DNA from: Bacteroidales bacterium
GTDB taxonomy: Bacteria > Bacteroidota > Bacteroidia > Bacteroidales > G3-4614
Assembly: GCA_017935575.1 (NCBI GenBank)
Contig: JAGBHI010000026.1
Coordinates: forward strand, 1 to 35,833
Direction of reading: 5' to 3'
Length of the DNA stretch: 35,833 nt
The notes beneath the pieces are model-generated. The model did not search any database, was not told the origin of the DNA, and saw only the letters and a list, made by a program, of their open reading frames with translations. The translations under genes and the position numbers were made by a program. Shown here in pieces: positions 25,305 through 34,432 of this stretch; position 1 is the first letter of the stretch, and the number at the start of each line of letters is the position of its first letter.

Positions 25305-26438
25305 ATGGATAATTTTGAAGATATAAGACCATTTACTCCGGAAGAGGTGCCGGCAGCAGTGCAAGAATTGATGAAAGAGGAGTATTTTCAAAAGGCAGCA
25401 TCGCATGTCGTTCCGGATCTTAATCTTTTCTTGAAACAATTTGCAACAATAAAGACAACTGATGAGTTCCAAGAAAAGGCTCTCTTCCCCTTGTTGAAAT
25501 GGCTTATAAGTGTAGTTTCTGATACATTTGAAGGCTCAGGATTTTCTAATATAGAACTTGATAAGGCTTACACTTATGTCTCAAACCACCGAGATATACT
25601 GACTGATGCAACATTTTTGTCATTGCTATTGACGAAAAATGGAATTAAGTCGCCCGAAATGGCATTAGGAGATAATCTATTGGTATATCCATGGATGAAG
25701 ACATTGGTTCGCATAACAAAAGGAATTACCGTATATCGTAACTTGCCTTTAAAAAGAACATTGCAGGAGGCGCATCGCCTTTCAGGATATATAAATTATG
25801 CCATAAGAGAAAAAGGTAGCTCTGTTTGGATTGCACAACGAGAGGGAAGAGCAAAAAATTCAGACGACAGAACCCAAGAGAGTGTTTTAAAAATGCTTGT
25901 ATTGGAAGGAGGTGGAGATATGAGAAGCAATGTTATGGCATTAAATATAGTTCCTGTCTCAATCTCTTATGAATATGATGCATGTGATTATCTGAAAGCT
26001 CGCGAATTTCAATTAAAACGCGATAACTCAGAATTTAAAAAGAGCCCTAAAGATGACATGGATAGTATGAAAACAGGTCTTATGTCAAGAAAGGGTAAGA
26101 TAAATTTTGTAATTGCAAAACCAATAAACGATAAAGTAGTTGCATTGCCTGAAGATATATCAAAGGCAGAGTTCTATACAGCAGTAGCAAATATAATAGA
26201 CGAATCAATACATGAAGGCTATGTGTTGTATCCCATAAATTATGCAGCCTACGATTTACTGAACGGAACAGAGCGCTTTGTTGAAAATTACACTGCAGAA
26301 GAGAAAGATAATTTTGCGAGATATGTTGATGGACAAATAGCTAAAATTCAAGATTTGCCATCTCCCGACTACAATTTCTTGCGAGAGAAGATATTAGAAA
26401 TGTATGCTAACCCCTTGAAAAACAAATTAAAGATATAA
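25305..26438 (+). CDS. PlsB-like glycerophosphate acyltransferase-family protein
   Basis: A 377-residue acyltransferase of the PlsC/PlsB superfamily. The catalytic NHRDILTDA, a version of NHx(4)D, is near residues 92-100, and the second block near 175-185 reads WIAQREGRAKNSDD in place of the usual EGTR/EGxR. YVLYPINYAAYDLL near 305 belongs to a C-terminal part seen in Bacteroidetes members. There is no clear transmembrane helix, so the enzyme is probably a peripheral membrane protein. The likely role is acyl transfer to a glycerophosphate or lipid head group; acceptor and donor cannot be read from the sequence. It starts 44 bases after ddl, so cotranscription is likely. Confidence 0.83.
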   Translation: MDNFEDIRPFTPEEVPAAVQELMKEEYFQKAASHVVPDLNLFLKQFATIKTTDEFQEKALFPLLKWLISVVSDTFEGSGFSNIELDKAYTYVSNHRDILTDATFLSLLLTKNGIKSPEMALGDNLLVYPWMKTLVRITKGITVYRNLPLKRTLQEAHRLSGYINYAIREKGSSVWIAQREGRAKNSDDRTQESVLKMLVLEGGGDMRSNVMALNIVPVSISYEYDACDYLKAREFQLKRDNSEFKKSPKDDMDSMKTGLMSRKGKINFVIAKPINDKVVALPEDISKAEFYTAVANIIDESIHEGYVLYPINYAAYDLLNGTERFVENYTAEEKDNFARYVDGQIAKIQDLPSPDYNFLREKILEMYANPLKNKLKI

Positions 26439-26475
26439 TTTCGGCAAGGGAATAGGGGGTAAACAAAAGATATAT

Positions 26476-27087
26476 TTATAGGGAAGGTTCAGTAGAGCCT
26501 TCTCTTATAATTTCGGGATAATCAGAAGTGCAATCTATAATAGCAGAGGCTTCGTCTCCACCAATACCACCATCAACAATAATATCAGCAATATTCTCAT
26601 ATATCTCTGCTATTAGTTCAGGATTGGAGTAATACTCAATTTCAGAGTTATTGCTCCTTAAAGAGGTTGTAAGAAGAGGATTGCCAAGTCTCTCTGCAAT
26701 TTTAACGGGGATAGAATTTGCAGGTATTCTTATTCCTACACTTTTCCTGTTTTTATATAATTTAGGCAGACCTCCTGCGGTTGGAAGAATAAAAGTGAAA
26801 GGGCCAGGTAGATTTTTTCGTAAAATTTTAAAATAGCTATCACTTATTTTTACATATTTGCTAAGAGAACTCAAATCTGCGCCAATTATTGATAGATTTG
26901 ATTTTTGAGGGTTGATGCCTTTAAATTCGCAAATACGTTCAACGGCTCTTACATTAAGTGCGTCGCACCCCATTGCATATACAGTGTCGGTCGGATATAT
27001 TATAACCGCACCATCACGCAACTTAGAGACAATATTGTCCAAATCTCGTTCGTTGGTCTCTTTCTCGTAAAGTCGTATAATTTTCAC
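26476..27087 (-). CDS. Threonylcarbamoyl-AMP synthase family protein (TsaC/Sua5/YrdC)
   Basis: A 203-residue cytoplasmic enzyme expected to make threonylcarbamoyl-AMP from threonine, bicarbonate and ATP for the t6A37 modification of ANN-decoding tRNAs. Features: GAVIIYPTDTVYAMGCDA near 31-48; KNLPGPFTFILPT near 91-103; KSVGIRIPANSIPVKIAERLGNPLLTTS (about 115-142), which is the YrdC core; and IIDCTSDYPEIIREG near 183-197. The length indicates the YrdC domain alone, without the Sua5 extension. It is the last gene of a minus-strand run, 9 bases after ribBA. The loop usually written KxRxxxxP reads INPQKSNLS here, a modest departure from common members. Confidence 0.9.
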   Translation of the reverse strand: MKIIRLYEKETNERDLDNIVSKLRDGAVIIYPTDTVYAMGCDALNVRAVERICEFKGINPQKSNLSIIGADLSSLSKYVKISDSYFKILRKNLPGPFTFILPTAGGLPKLYKNRKSVGIRIPANSIPVKIAERLGNPLLTTSLRSNNSEIEYYSNPELIAEIYENIADIIVDGGIGGDEASAIIDCTSDYPEIIREGSTEPSL

Positions 27088-27096
27088 TTAAAAAAC

Positions 27097-28314
27097 TTAT
27101 TCAATACCATGCAGATTATGTCCCATGCGCTCCTTTTTTGTCTTCATATAGAATTCATTAAAAGGGTTGGTCTTGACCTCAATAGGGACAATTTCAGTTA
27201 TCTCAATTCCGTAACCTTCAAGCCCGATACGTTTAACAGGGTTGTTTGTCATTAATCGTAGCTTTCTTATTCCCAACTCTCTTAATATATTTGCTCCAAC
27301 TCCATAATCACGTTCGTCAGCCTTAAATCCTAAGTGAAGATTTGCATCAACTGTATCGTAACCGTTTTCTTGAAGTTTGTAGGCTTTTATCTTGTTCATT
27401 AAACCGATGCCACGACCCTCTTGACTCATATAAACAATAGCACCTTTGCCCTCTTTCTCAATAGCCTCCATAGCTTTGTGCAATTGTTCTCCACATTCAC
27501 AACGCATTGATCCAAAAATGTCTCCTGTCATACAAGATGAGTGAACTCTGGCTAAAACAGGTTCGTCTTCGTTCCATTCGCCTTTTATAAGGGCAATATG
27601 TTCTGCTCCATTTGAAGTTTGTCTGAACGGAATTAATTTAAAATGTCCCCATTGGGTAGGCATTTCAACCTCTTCGCCTCTCTCTACCAATGACTCTTTC
27701 TTTAGACGATATGCAATTAAATCTTTAATAGATATGATTTTTAACCCCCATTTCTTTGCCACTTCGATTAATTGGGGTAGGCGAGCCATGGTTCCGTCTT
27801 CGTTAATAATCTCTATAAGAGCGGCGGCAGGATATAGTCCTGCAAGGCGAGCAAGATCAACAGCTGCTTCGGTGTGCCCTGCTCTGCAGAGAACTCCGCG
27901 AGAACGAGCTCTTAGAGGTGAAACGTGTCCCGGACGTCCCAAATCAGAAGGTTTGGTTTCGGGATTTGCCAAGGCTTTTATAGTCTCAGCACGGTCAAAC
28001 ATAGAAACACCGGTAGTGCAACCTCCTCCGATTTTGTCAACCATAACGGTGAAGGGGGTTTCGTGAATTGATGTGTTGTTGCTGACCTGCATCGGAAGTT
28101 CAAGCTCTGCACAACGCTCTTCTGTAATAGGAGCACACAGAACACCTCTTCCGTATGTCATCATAAAATTGACTTTTTCGGGAGTTATCTTTTCAGCGGC
28201 AATAATAAAATCGCCTTCATTCTCTCTGTCTTCGTCGTCAACTACAATAACAAACTTACCCTCTTTAAAATCAACAAGAGCCTCTTCAATAGAATTCAAC
28301 ATTATATCTTCCAT
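27097..28314 (-). CDS. ribBA: Bifunctional 3,4-dihydroxy-2-butanone-4-phosphate synthase / GTP cyclohydrolase II
   Basis: A 405-residue fusion enzyme for both entry steps of riboflavin synthesis. The N-terminal RibB domain (about 1-205) has [14 protein letters not shown] near 24-37, with the acidic metal loop, and [21 protein letters not shown] near 133-153. The C-terminal RibA domain (about 206-400) has [19 protein letters not shown], supplying the three zinc cysteines, and [11 protein letters not shown], the GTP-binding/catalytic loop, then [11 protein letters not shown]. Both active sites look complete, so it should be bifunctional. The ATG at 28314 lies 3 bases after the stop of the upstream permease gene, implying cotranscription. 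No FMN riboswitch is visible within the operon, where spacing is too short. Confidence 0.96.
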   Translation of the reverse strand: MEDIMLNSIEEALVDFKEGKFVIVVDDEDRENEGDFIIAAEKITPEKVNFMMTYGRGVLCAPITEERCAELELPMQVSNNTSIHETPFTVMVDKIGGGCTTGVSMFDRAETIKALANPETKPSDLGRPGHVSPLRARSRGVLCRAGHTEAAVDLARLAGLYPAAALIEIINEDGTMARLPQLIEVAKKWGLKIISIKDLIAYRLKKESLVERGEEVEMPTQWGHFKLIPFRQTSNGAEHIALIKGEWNEDEPVLARVHSSCMTGDIFGSMRCECGEQLHKAMEAIEKEGKGAIVYMSQEGRGIGLMNKIKAYKLQENGYDTVDANLHLGFKADERDYGVGANILRELGIRKLRLMTNNPVKRIGLEGYGIEITEIVPIEVKTNPFNEFYMKTKKERMGHNLHGIE

Positions 28315-28317
28315 AAT

Positions 28318-30225
28318 TCAAACATTTTTCTTATACTCTTTTTCAACTAATGTTTTAACATCTTTATTTGTCTTTCTAATAAGAGCAAATTCGCGTCTAA
28401 GGAGCTTTTGCTCGTATATACCTATGAGATATACGGGGATAGATATCGGTAAAATTAAAGCTATAATAGTTCCTAAGCCTTTGCTTTTACATGGGTAGTA
28501 TAAAAGTAGGTTTCTAAGAATAGGATAATCCATCAGCTTAAGAACAACGAGTCTTGATTTTGAGTATTGAGCGTATTCTACAAAATCTTCAAGGTTATCC
28601 CTGAGTTCGTCAAGCATAGCTTTATTATACCCCTTTTGCCAATATGTAATAAAACTTTGGTGTTTGTTTCCACAATCGTTTTGTATCTTTTCGCAAAGTT
28701 TGTCAAGAATATCAACCTTTTCTATTAGTTCATCTTCGTGTACTTCTATCATGGCAACCTCTTTCATCTCAACCTTTCTTGCGGAGTGTCTGCCAAATAG
28801 CTTTCTGAAGAAGTTTGCATATGCATCTTTATTAAACACTGCCGAGTCGTTTACTGCCTTATATGTAAAGAATATGCCTAATGGAAGCAGTACGGCAGAG
28901 CTAAGCCATAAACCTTGCCATACCTCCCAAACTCCATCTCTTGCCATTTTATATGCAGAGTTGTCAATTATATAGTAGAAAATAAACAATATTACCGATA
29001 CTACAATTGGAGTGCCCAAACCACCTCTTCCAATTATAGCCCCAAGAGGAGCGCCTATGAAGAAAAATATAAGACAAGCAAAAGAGAGTGTGAATTTTTT
29101 GTGCATCTCTATCTCATGTCGGCGTATCAGATTTTTTTGCTCATTTGCCCTATAACTTTTAAACTCATACTCTTGTTTAATAGTTCTCGCTTTGTTCAAA
29201 GCTCTGTTGGTCCAATTCTCTCGCTCTTGAACCGATGCTGTTGAGTATGCGTTTTCTATATCAAAATCAATTAATGATATGGTTTGGGAAGATGGTTGGC
29301 TTGAAGATGTTGCTCTCTCCAATATGTTGTAATACGATGCGGTTTTAAGTTCATTTCCTATGCTCGTACCTATGCTATCAACAATTGAAGTCATTGAATC
29401 TACAGCCTGCTTAAGCTCTGCAATATTCTTGCCAACATACTTGTCAGACATGGCACTTTCGTCAAGTCTGTTAAATCCGGCATCAAAAGGAATTAGAATC
29501 TCTTTTCTCGAAAAAGTTTCTCTTCTGTATGGGACAATGGTAGAAGATGCCTCTTGAGATTTTAAATTTTCAAAAGATTCTCCGCTCTCAAGAGTTAAAA
29601 ACAGAAAATGGTTGTCGTCTGTAAATTTAAGATTGCCTGAGTCGGCAAGAATAATCATTGCATTCTCAGCCCCTTTTGAAATATCATATATGATAATATC
29701 ATACATCATATTTTTTTTGTTATCTTTCTCTCTGACAAATATGTTGTAACCTTCAATTTGGTTATAAAAAACACCTTCGGGAATTTCAAGAGCAGGAGAT
29801 TTCTGCTTCATAGAGTAGAGCAGAGTCCACATTTTTACCTGAATGGTAGGTAGGAGGTTGTTCTGAAAGAAAAATGCGCCTGTTGCAATAAATATTATTG
29901 TTACAATTAGCGGTCGCATAATTTTTATAAGAGAGACGCCTGACGCTTTTATTGCTAATAATTCAAAACGTTCACTTAAATTACCGAAAGTCATTAATGA
30001 GGCCAACAGAATAGCTAAAGGTAGAGCAAGAGGAACCATGCTCATGGCTGCATAAAAAAACATCTCTGCAAGCACGCCAATTTCCAACCCTTTACCAACA
30101 AAATCCTTTATATGTTGCCATATAAATTGCATCAGCACAATAAAAAGACATATCATAAATGTCATAAGGACAAGAGGAAGAAATGTCTTTAGTATAAACA
30201 GATATAGTCTTTTTATTTTTAACAT
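28318..30225 (-). CDS. LptF/LptG-family lipopolysaccharide export permease with C-terminal extension
   Basis: A 635-residue inner-membrane permease of the YjgP/YjgQ family that, with LptB, extracts LPS toward the periplasmic bridge. Residues about 10-120 hold the first three helices (LYLFILKTFLPLVLMTFMI; LALPLAILLASLMTFGNLSE; IIFIATGAFFFQNNLLP). The periplasmic beta-jellyroll region follows (about 125-370), then three more helices (about 375-465). After these comes an extension of roughly 170 residues not present in LptF/G of about 360 residues. It is mostly helical and ends with one more hydrophobic segment (about 585-604, LGTIIALILPISIPVYLIG). It is probably in an operon with ribBA, 3 bases downstream. 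LptF and LptG cannot be told apart here. Confidence 0.88.
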   Translation of the reverse strand: MLKIKRLYLFILKTFLPLVLMTFMICLFIVLMQFIWQHIKDFVGKGLEIGVLAEMFFYAAMSMVPLALPLAILLASLMTFGNLSERFELLAIKASGVSLIKIMRPLIVTIIFIATGAFFFQNNLLPTIQVKMWTLLYSMKQKSPALEIPEGVFYNQIEGYNIFVREKDNKKNMMYDIIIYDISKGAENAMIILADSGNLKFTDDNHFLFLTLESGESFENLKSQEASSTIVPYRRETFSRKEILIPFDAGFNRLDESAMSDKYVGKNIAELKQAVDSMTSIVDSIGTSIGNELKTASYYNILERATSSSQPSSQTISLIDFDIENAYSTASVQERENWTNRALNKARTIKQEYEFKSYRANEQKNLIRRHEIEMHKKFTLSFACLIFFFIGAPLGAIIGRGGLGTPIVVSVILFIFYYIIDNSAYKMARDGVWEVWQGLWLSSAVLLPLGIFFTYKAVNDSAVFNKDAYANFFRKLFGRHSARKVEMKEVAMIEVHEDELIEKVDILDKLCEKIQNDCGNKHQSFITYWQKGYNKAMLDELRDNLEDFVEYAQYSKSRLVVLKLMDYPILRNLLLYYPCKSKGLGTIIALILPISIPVYLIGIYEQKLLRREFALIRKTNKDVKTLVEKEYKKNV

Positions 30226-30254
30226 ACCTCGGTTAGTAATGGTTTATTGTGGCG

Positions 30255-30262
30255 CGAAGATA
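30255..30262 (-). promoter_or_regulatory. Putative -7 element for the LptF/G-ribBA-tsaC operon
   Basis: On the minus strand TATCTTCG (30262-30255) matches TAnnTTTG with one change and lies about 30 bases before the ATG at 30225. No clear -33 TTTG was found. Confidence 0.35.
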
Positions 30263-30325
30263 GCAAAAAAATACCATTTATCTCCTATTTTACCTTATAT
30301 ATAATGTATAAATAAGAAATAAATA

Positions 30326-30709
30326 TTATGCTCCGAGTTTTTTCCTTAATATTGACACCTGCTCATTCCATAAATTAATAAGATCTTCATATTCCTCCTT
30401 GTCGGCAAAGTCGGTGATAATAAGAGTTGTGTCTTTGGTTAATTCATTTGAGGTGATTTTGAATTCAAAGTAGTGCTTTTTACACTCTTCATCGTCCCAT
30501 CTTAATTTCAGAGATGCTCCATTCTTTATACTTATTTGGGTTGCGTCTCGTTTTTCTCCATTCCAGGAGAATGTATATGATTTGCCGTTAATGGCTACTT
30601 CGTCGGCAAACCATGTTGAGAGTCCGTCGGGTGTGTATATATAGTCCCAAAGCAAAGATGCCGAAATATTATTGAAGTCGTATTCAATAGAAAAGATTGT
30701 TTTGTTCAT
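30326..30709 (-). CDS. START-like (SRPBCC/AHSA1-type) domain protein
   Basis: A 127-residue cytoplasmic protein composed of one helix-grip domain. LLWDYIYTPDGLSTWFADEV near residues 19-38 is the AHSA1/START-like entry helix and loop. KSYTFSWNGEKRDATQISIK near 43-62 and LKLRWDDEE near 67-75 form successive strands. TTLIITDFADKEEYEDLINLWNEQVSILRKKLG is the last strand and long C-terminal helix that closes the hydrophobic pocket. Bacteroidetes members of this size are annotated START-like and may bind a hydrophobic ligand or act as an Hsp90 activator-like protein; neither is shown. It stands alone upstream of the LptF/G gene on the same strand. Confidence 0.82.
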   Translation of the reverse strand: MNKTIFSIEYDFNNISASLLWDYIYTPDGLSTWFADEVAINGKSYTFSWNGEKRDATQISIKNGASLKLRWDDEECKKHYFEFKITSNELTKDTTLIITDFADKEEYEDLINLWNEQVSILRKKLGA

Positions 30710-31119
30710 AACGGTTAGTTTGCTGTAAGGTTAGAGAATGGATTAACAATTTTATATTTTTTGGAATTATTTTTTGTTTCTTTGCGAATATATAAATAAA
30801 AATTTTTATTTGCTAAATCTCGCTAATAATTTTTTGTCATAAATTTTTATTGTAAAACTACCTATATATTGAAAAAATACCTATATTTGCAAACAATAAT
30901 AACTTCTCTGAGGAGTGTCTTTGTTAAATAATAGCGTGTAGTTAAGTTAAATTTAACAAGTTATCTTTTTGGAAGTTTGTGGTTTGTAATCGCCTGATAA
31001 TATTACTGTTGAGGAGCTTTTGTGTTTTGTGCTTTTACGGTAATATGCCTGATGATTAGTAGCTTTTTGTAAAGAAATTGAATAAAATATTATTATATAT
31101 TAACAACAAAAACATATTT
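30710..31119 (+). other. 410-base spacer with SusC promoter and leader
   Basis: No credible gene lies here. On the minus strand TATATTCG (30792-30785) is a weak -7 candidate for the START-like gene. On the plus strand TATATTTG (30882-30889) is the likely SusC -7 element, leaving a leader of roughly 220 nt. The leader holds GAGGAG twice (30910-30915 and 31011-31016), GCCTGAT twice (30992-30998 and 31047-31053), and an inverted pair ATATTAC (31000-31006) / GTAATAT (31040-31046). Confidence 0.6.
30882..30889 (+). promoter_or_regulatory. Putative -7 element for the SusC/SusD operon
   Basis: TATATTTG is an exact TAnnTTTG match. The preceding sequence repeats TACCTATAT at about 20-base spacing (near 30858 and 30878), so the second copy overlaps the -7 element. 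This could be an activator site or chance in AT-rich DNA. A -33 TTTG is not evident. Confidence 0.45.
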
Positions 31120-34100
31120 ATGAGAAAAGAAAGTCTTTGTATTGAGAGATTGGCAGAGCACGTTTTTGCCTATCTAAACCCAAGCTTTTTAACAAAAGTG
31201 GGTTTGAGTCTTCTTTTTGCAGCGTTGTTGCCATTGTCAGCAAATGCTGTTCATAAAGCTGAAAAAGTTGTTGCTACATCAATTGAAAGTGTGGAGCAAT
31301 CAAGCTTTGTGGTAAAAGGAACTGTAATAGACAACACCAAAGAGCCTCTTATTGGTGTTAGTGTAATTGTTGAGGGAACTTCAATTGGTACAACTACCGA
31401 CCTTGATGGTAATTATGAGTTGAAGATACCCGATAGCAAAAAGACACTTGTTTTTTCATACATTGGTTACGCTGATCAAAAAATTCCTGTAAAAGGAAGA
31501 AATCAAATTGACGTAACAATGAGTGAAGACGAGCAAGTACTTGCAGAGGTTGTCGTTACTGCGATGGGTATTGAGCGTAAAGCAGAGTCATTGACTTATG
31601 CAACTCAACAAATCGGAGGTAAAGAGTTGACTCGTGCAAAAGAGTCAAACTTCATCAACTCTTTGCAAGGAAAGATGGCAGGTCTTACAATTACTCCTAA
31701 CTCATCAGGAGCTGGAGGTGGTTCTTCAAAAATTATTCTTCGTGGACAAACCTCAATGCTTGGTAATAACCAACCTTTGATTGTATTAGACGGTATTCCT
31801 TTGTCAAACGGTCTATCAGCGCAAACTTCTGAAATTGCTCTTGAAGGAGGACGTGACGGTGGAGATATCTTGTCAACAATCAACCCTGACGATATCGCAA
31901 GTATGTCAGTGCTTAAAGGTCCCAATGCTGCGGCTCTTTATGGTTCTGCTGCAAACAATGGTGTAATCATCATTAATACAAAAGGTGGTCGTGAAGGAAA
32001 GATAAGAATTGACGTATCAAGTAATATAACACTTGAAACTCCATTGTTTACATTTGATAAACAAACCGATTTTGCACCGGAAATCACAGATAAAGGTCCT
32101 CTTTTGAATGGTTGGGGTAATCCTGTATCATCTTTAACAAATGATCAACTTGCGCAATACCCATATTTGACTCGCAATGCTAAAAATCAAATAAACGATT
32201 TCTTCAAAGTAGGTCAAACATATAACAACTCAATAGCATTAAGTGGAGGTACTGAGCATACAACATCATACTTCTCTTATGGTAATACAGTACAAAAAGG
32301 TTTGTTGGAGCGTAATAAATTCGTACGTCACAACATATTGTTTAAAGAGACATTCAATGCATTCAACAATAAGTTGAAAATTGACCTTTCATTAAACTAT
32401 ATTACTCAAAAAACAAAGAACCGTCCTGTTATCGGTAAGGTATTTAACCCATTGACAGGTTTGTATCGTATGCCTACTGCAGTTGATTTGCGTTACTTCA
32501 AACAAAATGTAACACATACTGCAACATCTGATGATGATATTACATCAAAAGGAGGAGCAAACCTTATTGGACAACAAATTCAAACATGGCCTTTGTCATT
32601 CTCAGGACAAGCATGGGTAAACAACCCATACTTTATGCAACAAGCAGTTGATGATGAGGCTGATCGTGATCGTATTATGGCAAACGTAACAGCAAAATAC
32701 GAAATCATCAAAGGTTTGGATTTCCAAGCTCGTGTAAGTGTTGATAAAACAATAGACAAGAGCTACAACTATCGTCAACCATCAATATGGGCAGACCAAA
32801 ACCAATATGCATTTGCTAATTACTATAGTGGAGAGAGCTCTTCTCGCGATATCTATTCAGACTATTTGTTGACTTATAACAAAGAGTTTAAGAATATATC
32901 ATTCAATGCAACATTGGGAACAAGTTTCAAGAGAACAAAAAATTCAAACACATCAATAACAAAATGGACCGACTCAACATTCGTTTATCCTAATATTGCA
33001 TGGCCAAGTCTTGGAAGCAACATGTCAGGAAATGCGAAAGACATTTTGTTAAGTGCAAATGCGTCAGGAGTTAATACAAACTGGGAGACTGCAATTTTTG
33101 CAACAGCTCAAGTAGGTTTCTGGAACAAAGCATACATTGATGCTTCATTCCGTAACGACTGGTCAAAAGCATTCCAACAATTTACAACAGATGGCGGATA
33201 TAAATCATTCGCATACTGGTCAGTAGGAGGTAATATCCTTCTTGATGAGTTGATAGCAATGCGTACAAAATTACGCAATGTTGATCAAATGAAGGTACGT
33301 GCATCATATTCAGTAGTAGGTAACTCTATTCCTCTATCAGATTACAATGCACAATCAATTGACCCATTGTCAGGAGCAATTTCTGCTCGTCCTGCATCAT
33401 TTGATAATCCAAAACCAGAGACAACAGAGGGTATTGAGGTTGGATTTGATGGAGTTTTCTTCAAAAACAAATTTGACTTTGATTTAACATTCTATCAAAA
33501 CACCATGTCAAATCAATATTTGAATATTACTACAGCATCAGGACAATCTAAACCTATTAACTCTGGTAAAGTACGTAACCGTGGAGTTGAGCTTACAGCT
33601 AACTATCATATGAAATTCGGAAAAGATTTCCGTTGGACAACAGGTATTAACTTGGCATACAACAACAACAAGATTCTTGAAACATATACACCGGCAGACG
33701 GAGGTCAAGTTGAGATCGTAATTGGAGCATCTTCTTTTGCAATTCAATCAAAATATAAAGTAGGTGGTTCATACGGAGACCTTTACGGAAAAGACTTCTT
33801 ATATGACAAAGAGACAGGAAAAATTAAACTTGACTCTGAAGGTCGTCCTATGTTTGACTCAAAATATGAGAAATATATAGGTAATACAACTGCTAAATTT
33901 ACTTATGGTTGGAACAACACATTCTCTTGGAAAGGTCTTTCAGTATATATGTTGATTGATGGTAAAGTAGGAGGTAAAGTTATTTCATTAACTGAAGCAG
34001 ATTTAGACTATTTCGGTTTATCACAACGTTCAGCTGACGCTCGTATGTCAGGCGAAACAGTTGTGTGGGACGGAGTAGAGGTTGCAGCAGTAACTCTTCC

Positions 34101-34407
34101 CGACGGACAAAAAGTTCCTGCACGTGCATACTACGAAGCAACAGGAACCAACCAAACAAACTGTATCTACGATGCGTCAAACATTCGTTTCCGTGAGATT
34201 TCAGTAGGTTATACATTCTATGATTTATTAGGAGTATCTAAGAACCTTACAATCTCATTAGTTGGACGTAACCTTGGATTTATCTACAAAAATGCTCCTG
34301 TTGACCCAGATATCTCAATGACAGCAGGAAATAACTTTGGTGGAGTTGAGTCATACGCTCTTCCCACAACACGTAGTTACGGATTTAATATAAAAGTTAC
34401 ATTCTAA
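31120..34407 (+). CDS. SusC/RagA-family TonB-linked outer-membrane transporter
   Basis: 1095 residues from the ATG at 31120. The frame is open from a TTG at 31078, but the ATG is preferred. The signal peptide has an unusually long N-region of about 25 residues before the hydrophobic core (LSLLFAALLPLSANA, ending near 43). Residues about 62-145 are the carboxypeptidase-regulatory-like domain (VKGTVIDNTKEPLIGVSVIV to VTMSEDE), followed by the TonB-box-like VLAEVVVTAMG. The plug holds NSLQGKMAGLTIT, IILRGQTSMLGNNQPLIVLDG and SVLKGPNAAALYGSAANNG, the classic SusC signature. The 22-strand barrel ends in FNIKVTF. It works with the SusD-like lipoprotein 25 bases downstream to import a glycan or peptide; no glycoside hydrolase is in view to name the substrate. 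Confidence 0.95.
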   Translation: MRKESLCIERLAEHVFAYLNPSFLTKVGLSLLFAALLPLSANAVHKAEKVVATSIESVEQSSFVVKGTVIDNTKEPLIGVSVIVEGTSIGTTTDLDGNYELKIPDSKKTLVFSYIGYADQKIPVKGRNQIDVTMSEDEQVLAEVVVTAMGIERKAESLTYATQQIGGKELTRAKESNFINSLQGKMAGLTITPNSSGAGGGSSKIILRGQTSMLGNNQPLIVLDGIPLSNGLSAQTSEIALEGGRDGGDILSTINPDDIASMSVLKGPNAAALYGSAANNGVIIINTKGGREGKIRIDVSSNITLETPLFTFDKQTDFAPEITDKGPLLNGWGNPVSSLTNDQLAQYPYLTRNAKNQINDFFKVGQTYNNSIALSGGTEHTTSYFSYGNTVQKGLLERNKFVRHNILFKETFNAFNNKLKIDLSLNYITQKTKNRPVIGKVFNPLTGLYRMPTAVDLRYFKQNVTHTATSDDDITSKGGANLIGQQIQTWPLSFSGQAWVNNPYFMQQAVDDEADRDRIMANVTAKYEIIKGLDFQARVSVDKTIDKSYNYRQPSIWADQNQYAFANYYSGESSSRDIYSDYLLTYNKEFKNISFNATLGTSFKRTKNSNTSITKWTDSTFVYPNIAWPSLGSNMSGNAKDILLSANASGVNTNWETAIFATAQVGFWNKAYIDASFRNDWSKAFQQFTTDGGYKSFAYWSVGGNILLDELIAMRTKLRNVDQMKVRASYSVVGNSIPLSDYNAQSIDPLSGAISARPASFDNPKPETTEGIEVGFDGVFFKNKFDFDLTFYQNTMSNQYLNITTASGQSKPINSGKVRNRGVELTANYHMKFGKDFRWTTGINLAYNNNKILETYTPADGGQVEIVIGASSFAIQSKYKVGGSYGDLYGKDFLYDKETGKIKLDSEGRPMFDSKYEKYIGNTTAKFTYGWNNTFSWKGLSVYMLIDGKVGGKVISLTEADLDYFGLSQRSADARMSGETVVWDGVEVAAVTLPDGQKVPARAYYEATGTNQTNCIYDASNIRFREISVGYTFYDLLGVSKNLTISLVGRNLGFIYKNAPVDPDISMTAGNNFGGVESYALPTTRSYGFNIKVTF

Positions 34408-34432
34408 TGTAAAAATAAGAAAGGAATAAGAT

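Noticed and set aside
28073..28498. Plus-strand frame opposite the ribBA/LptF-G junction
   Set aside because: Serine-rich antisense shadow spanning two well-supported minus-strand genes, with no family features.
28300..30260. FMN riboswitch upstream of ribBA
   Set aside because: The gap before ribBA is 3 bases and the region before the permease gene shows no RFN-type conserved blocks.
31078..31119. TTG start adding 14 residues to SusC
   Set aside because: The ATG at 31120 is a better start, and the added residues lengthen an already long signal N-region.
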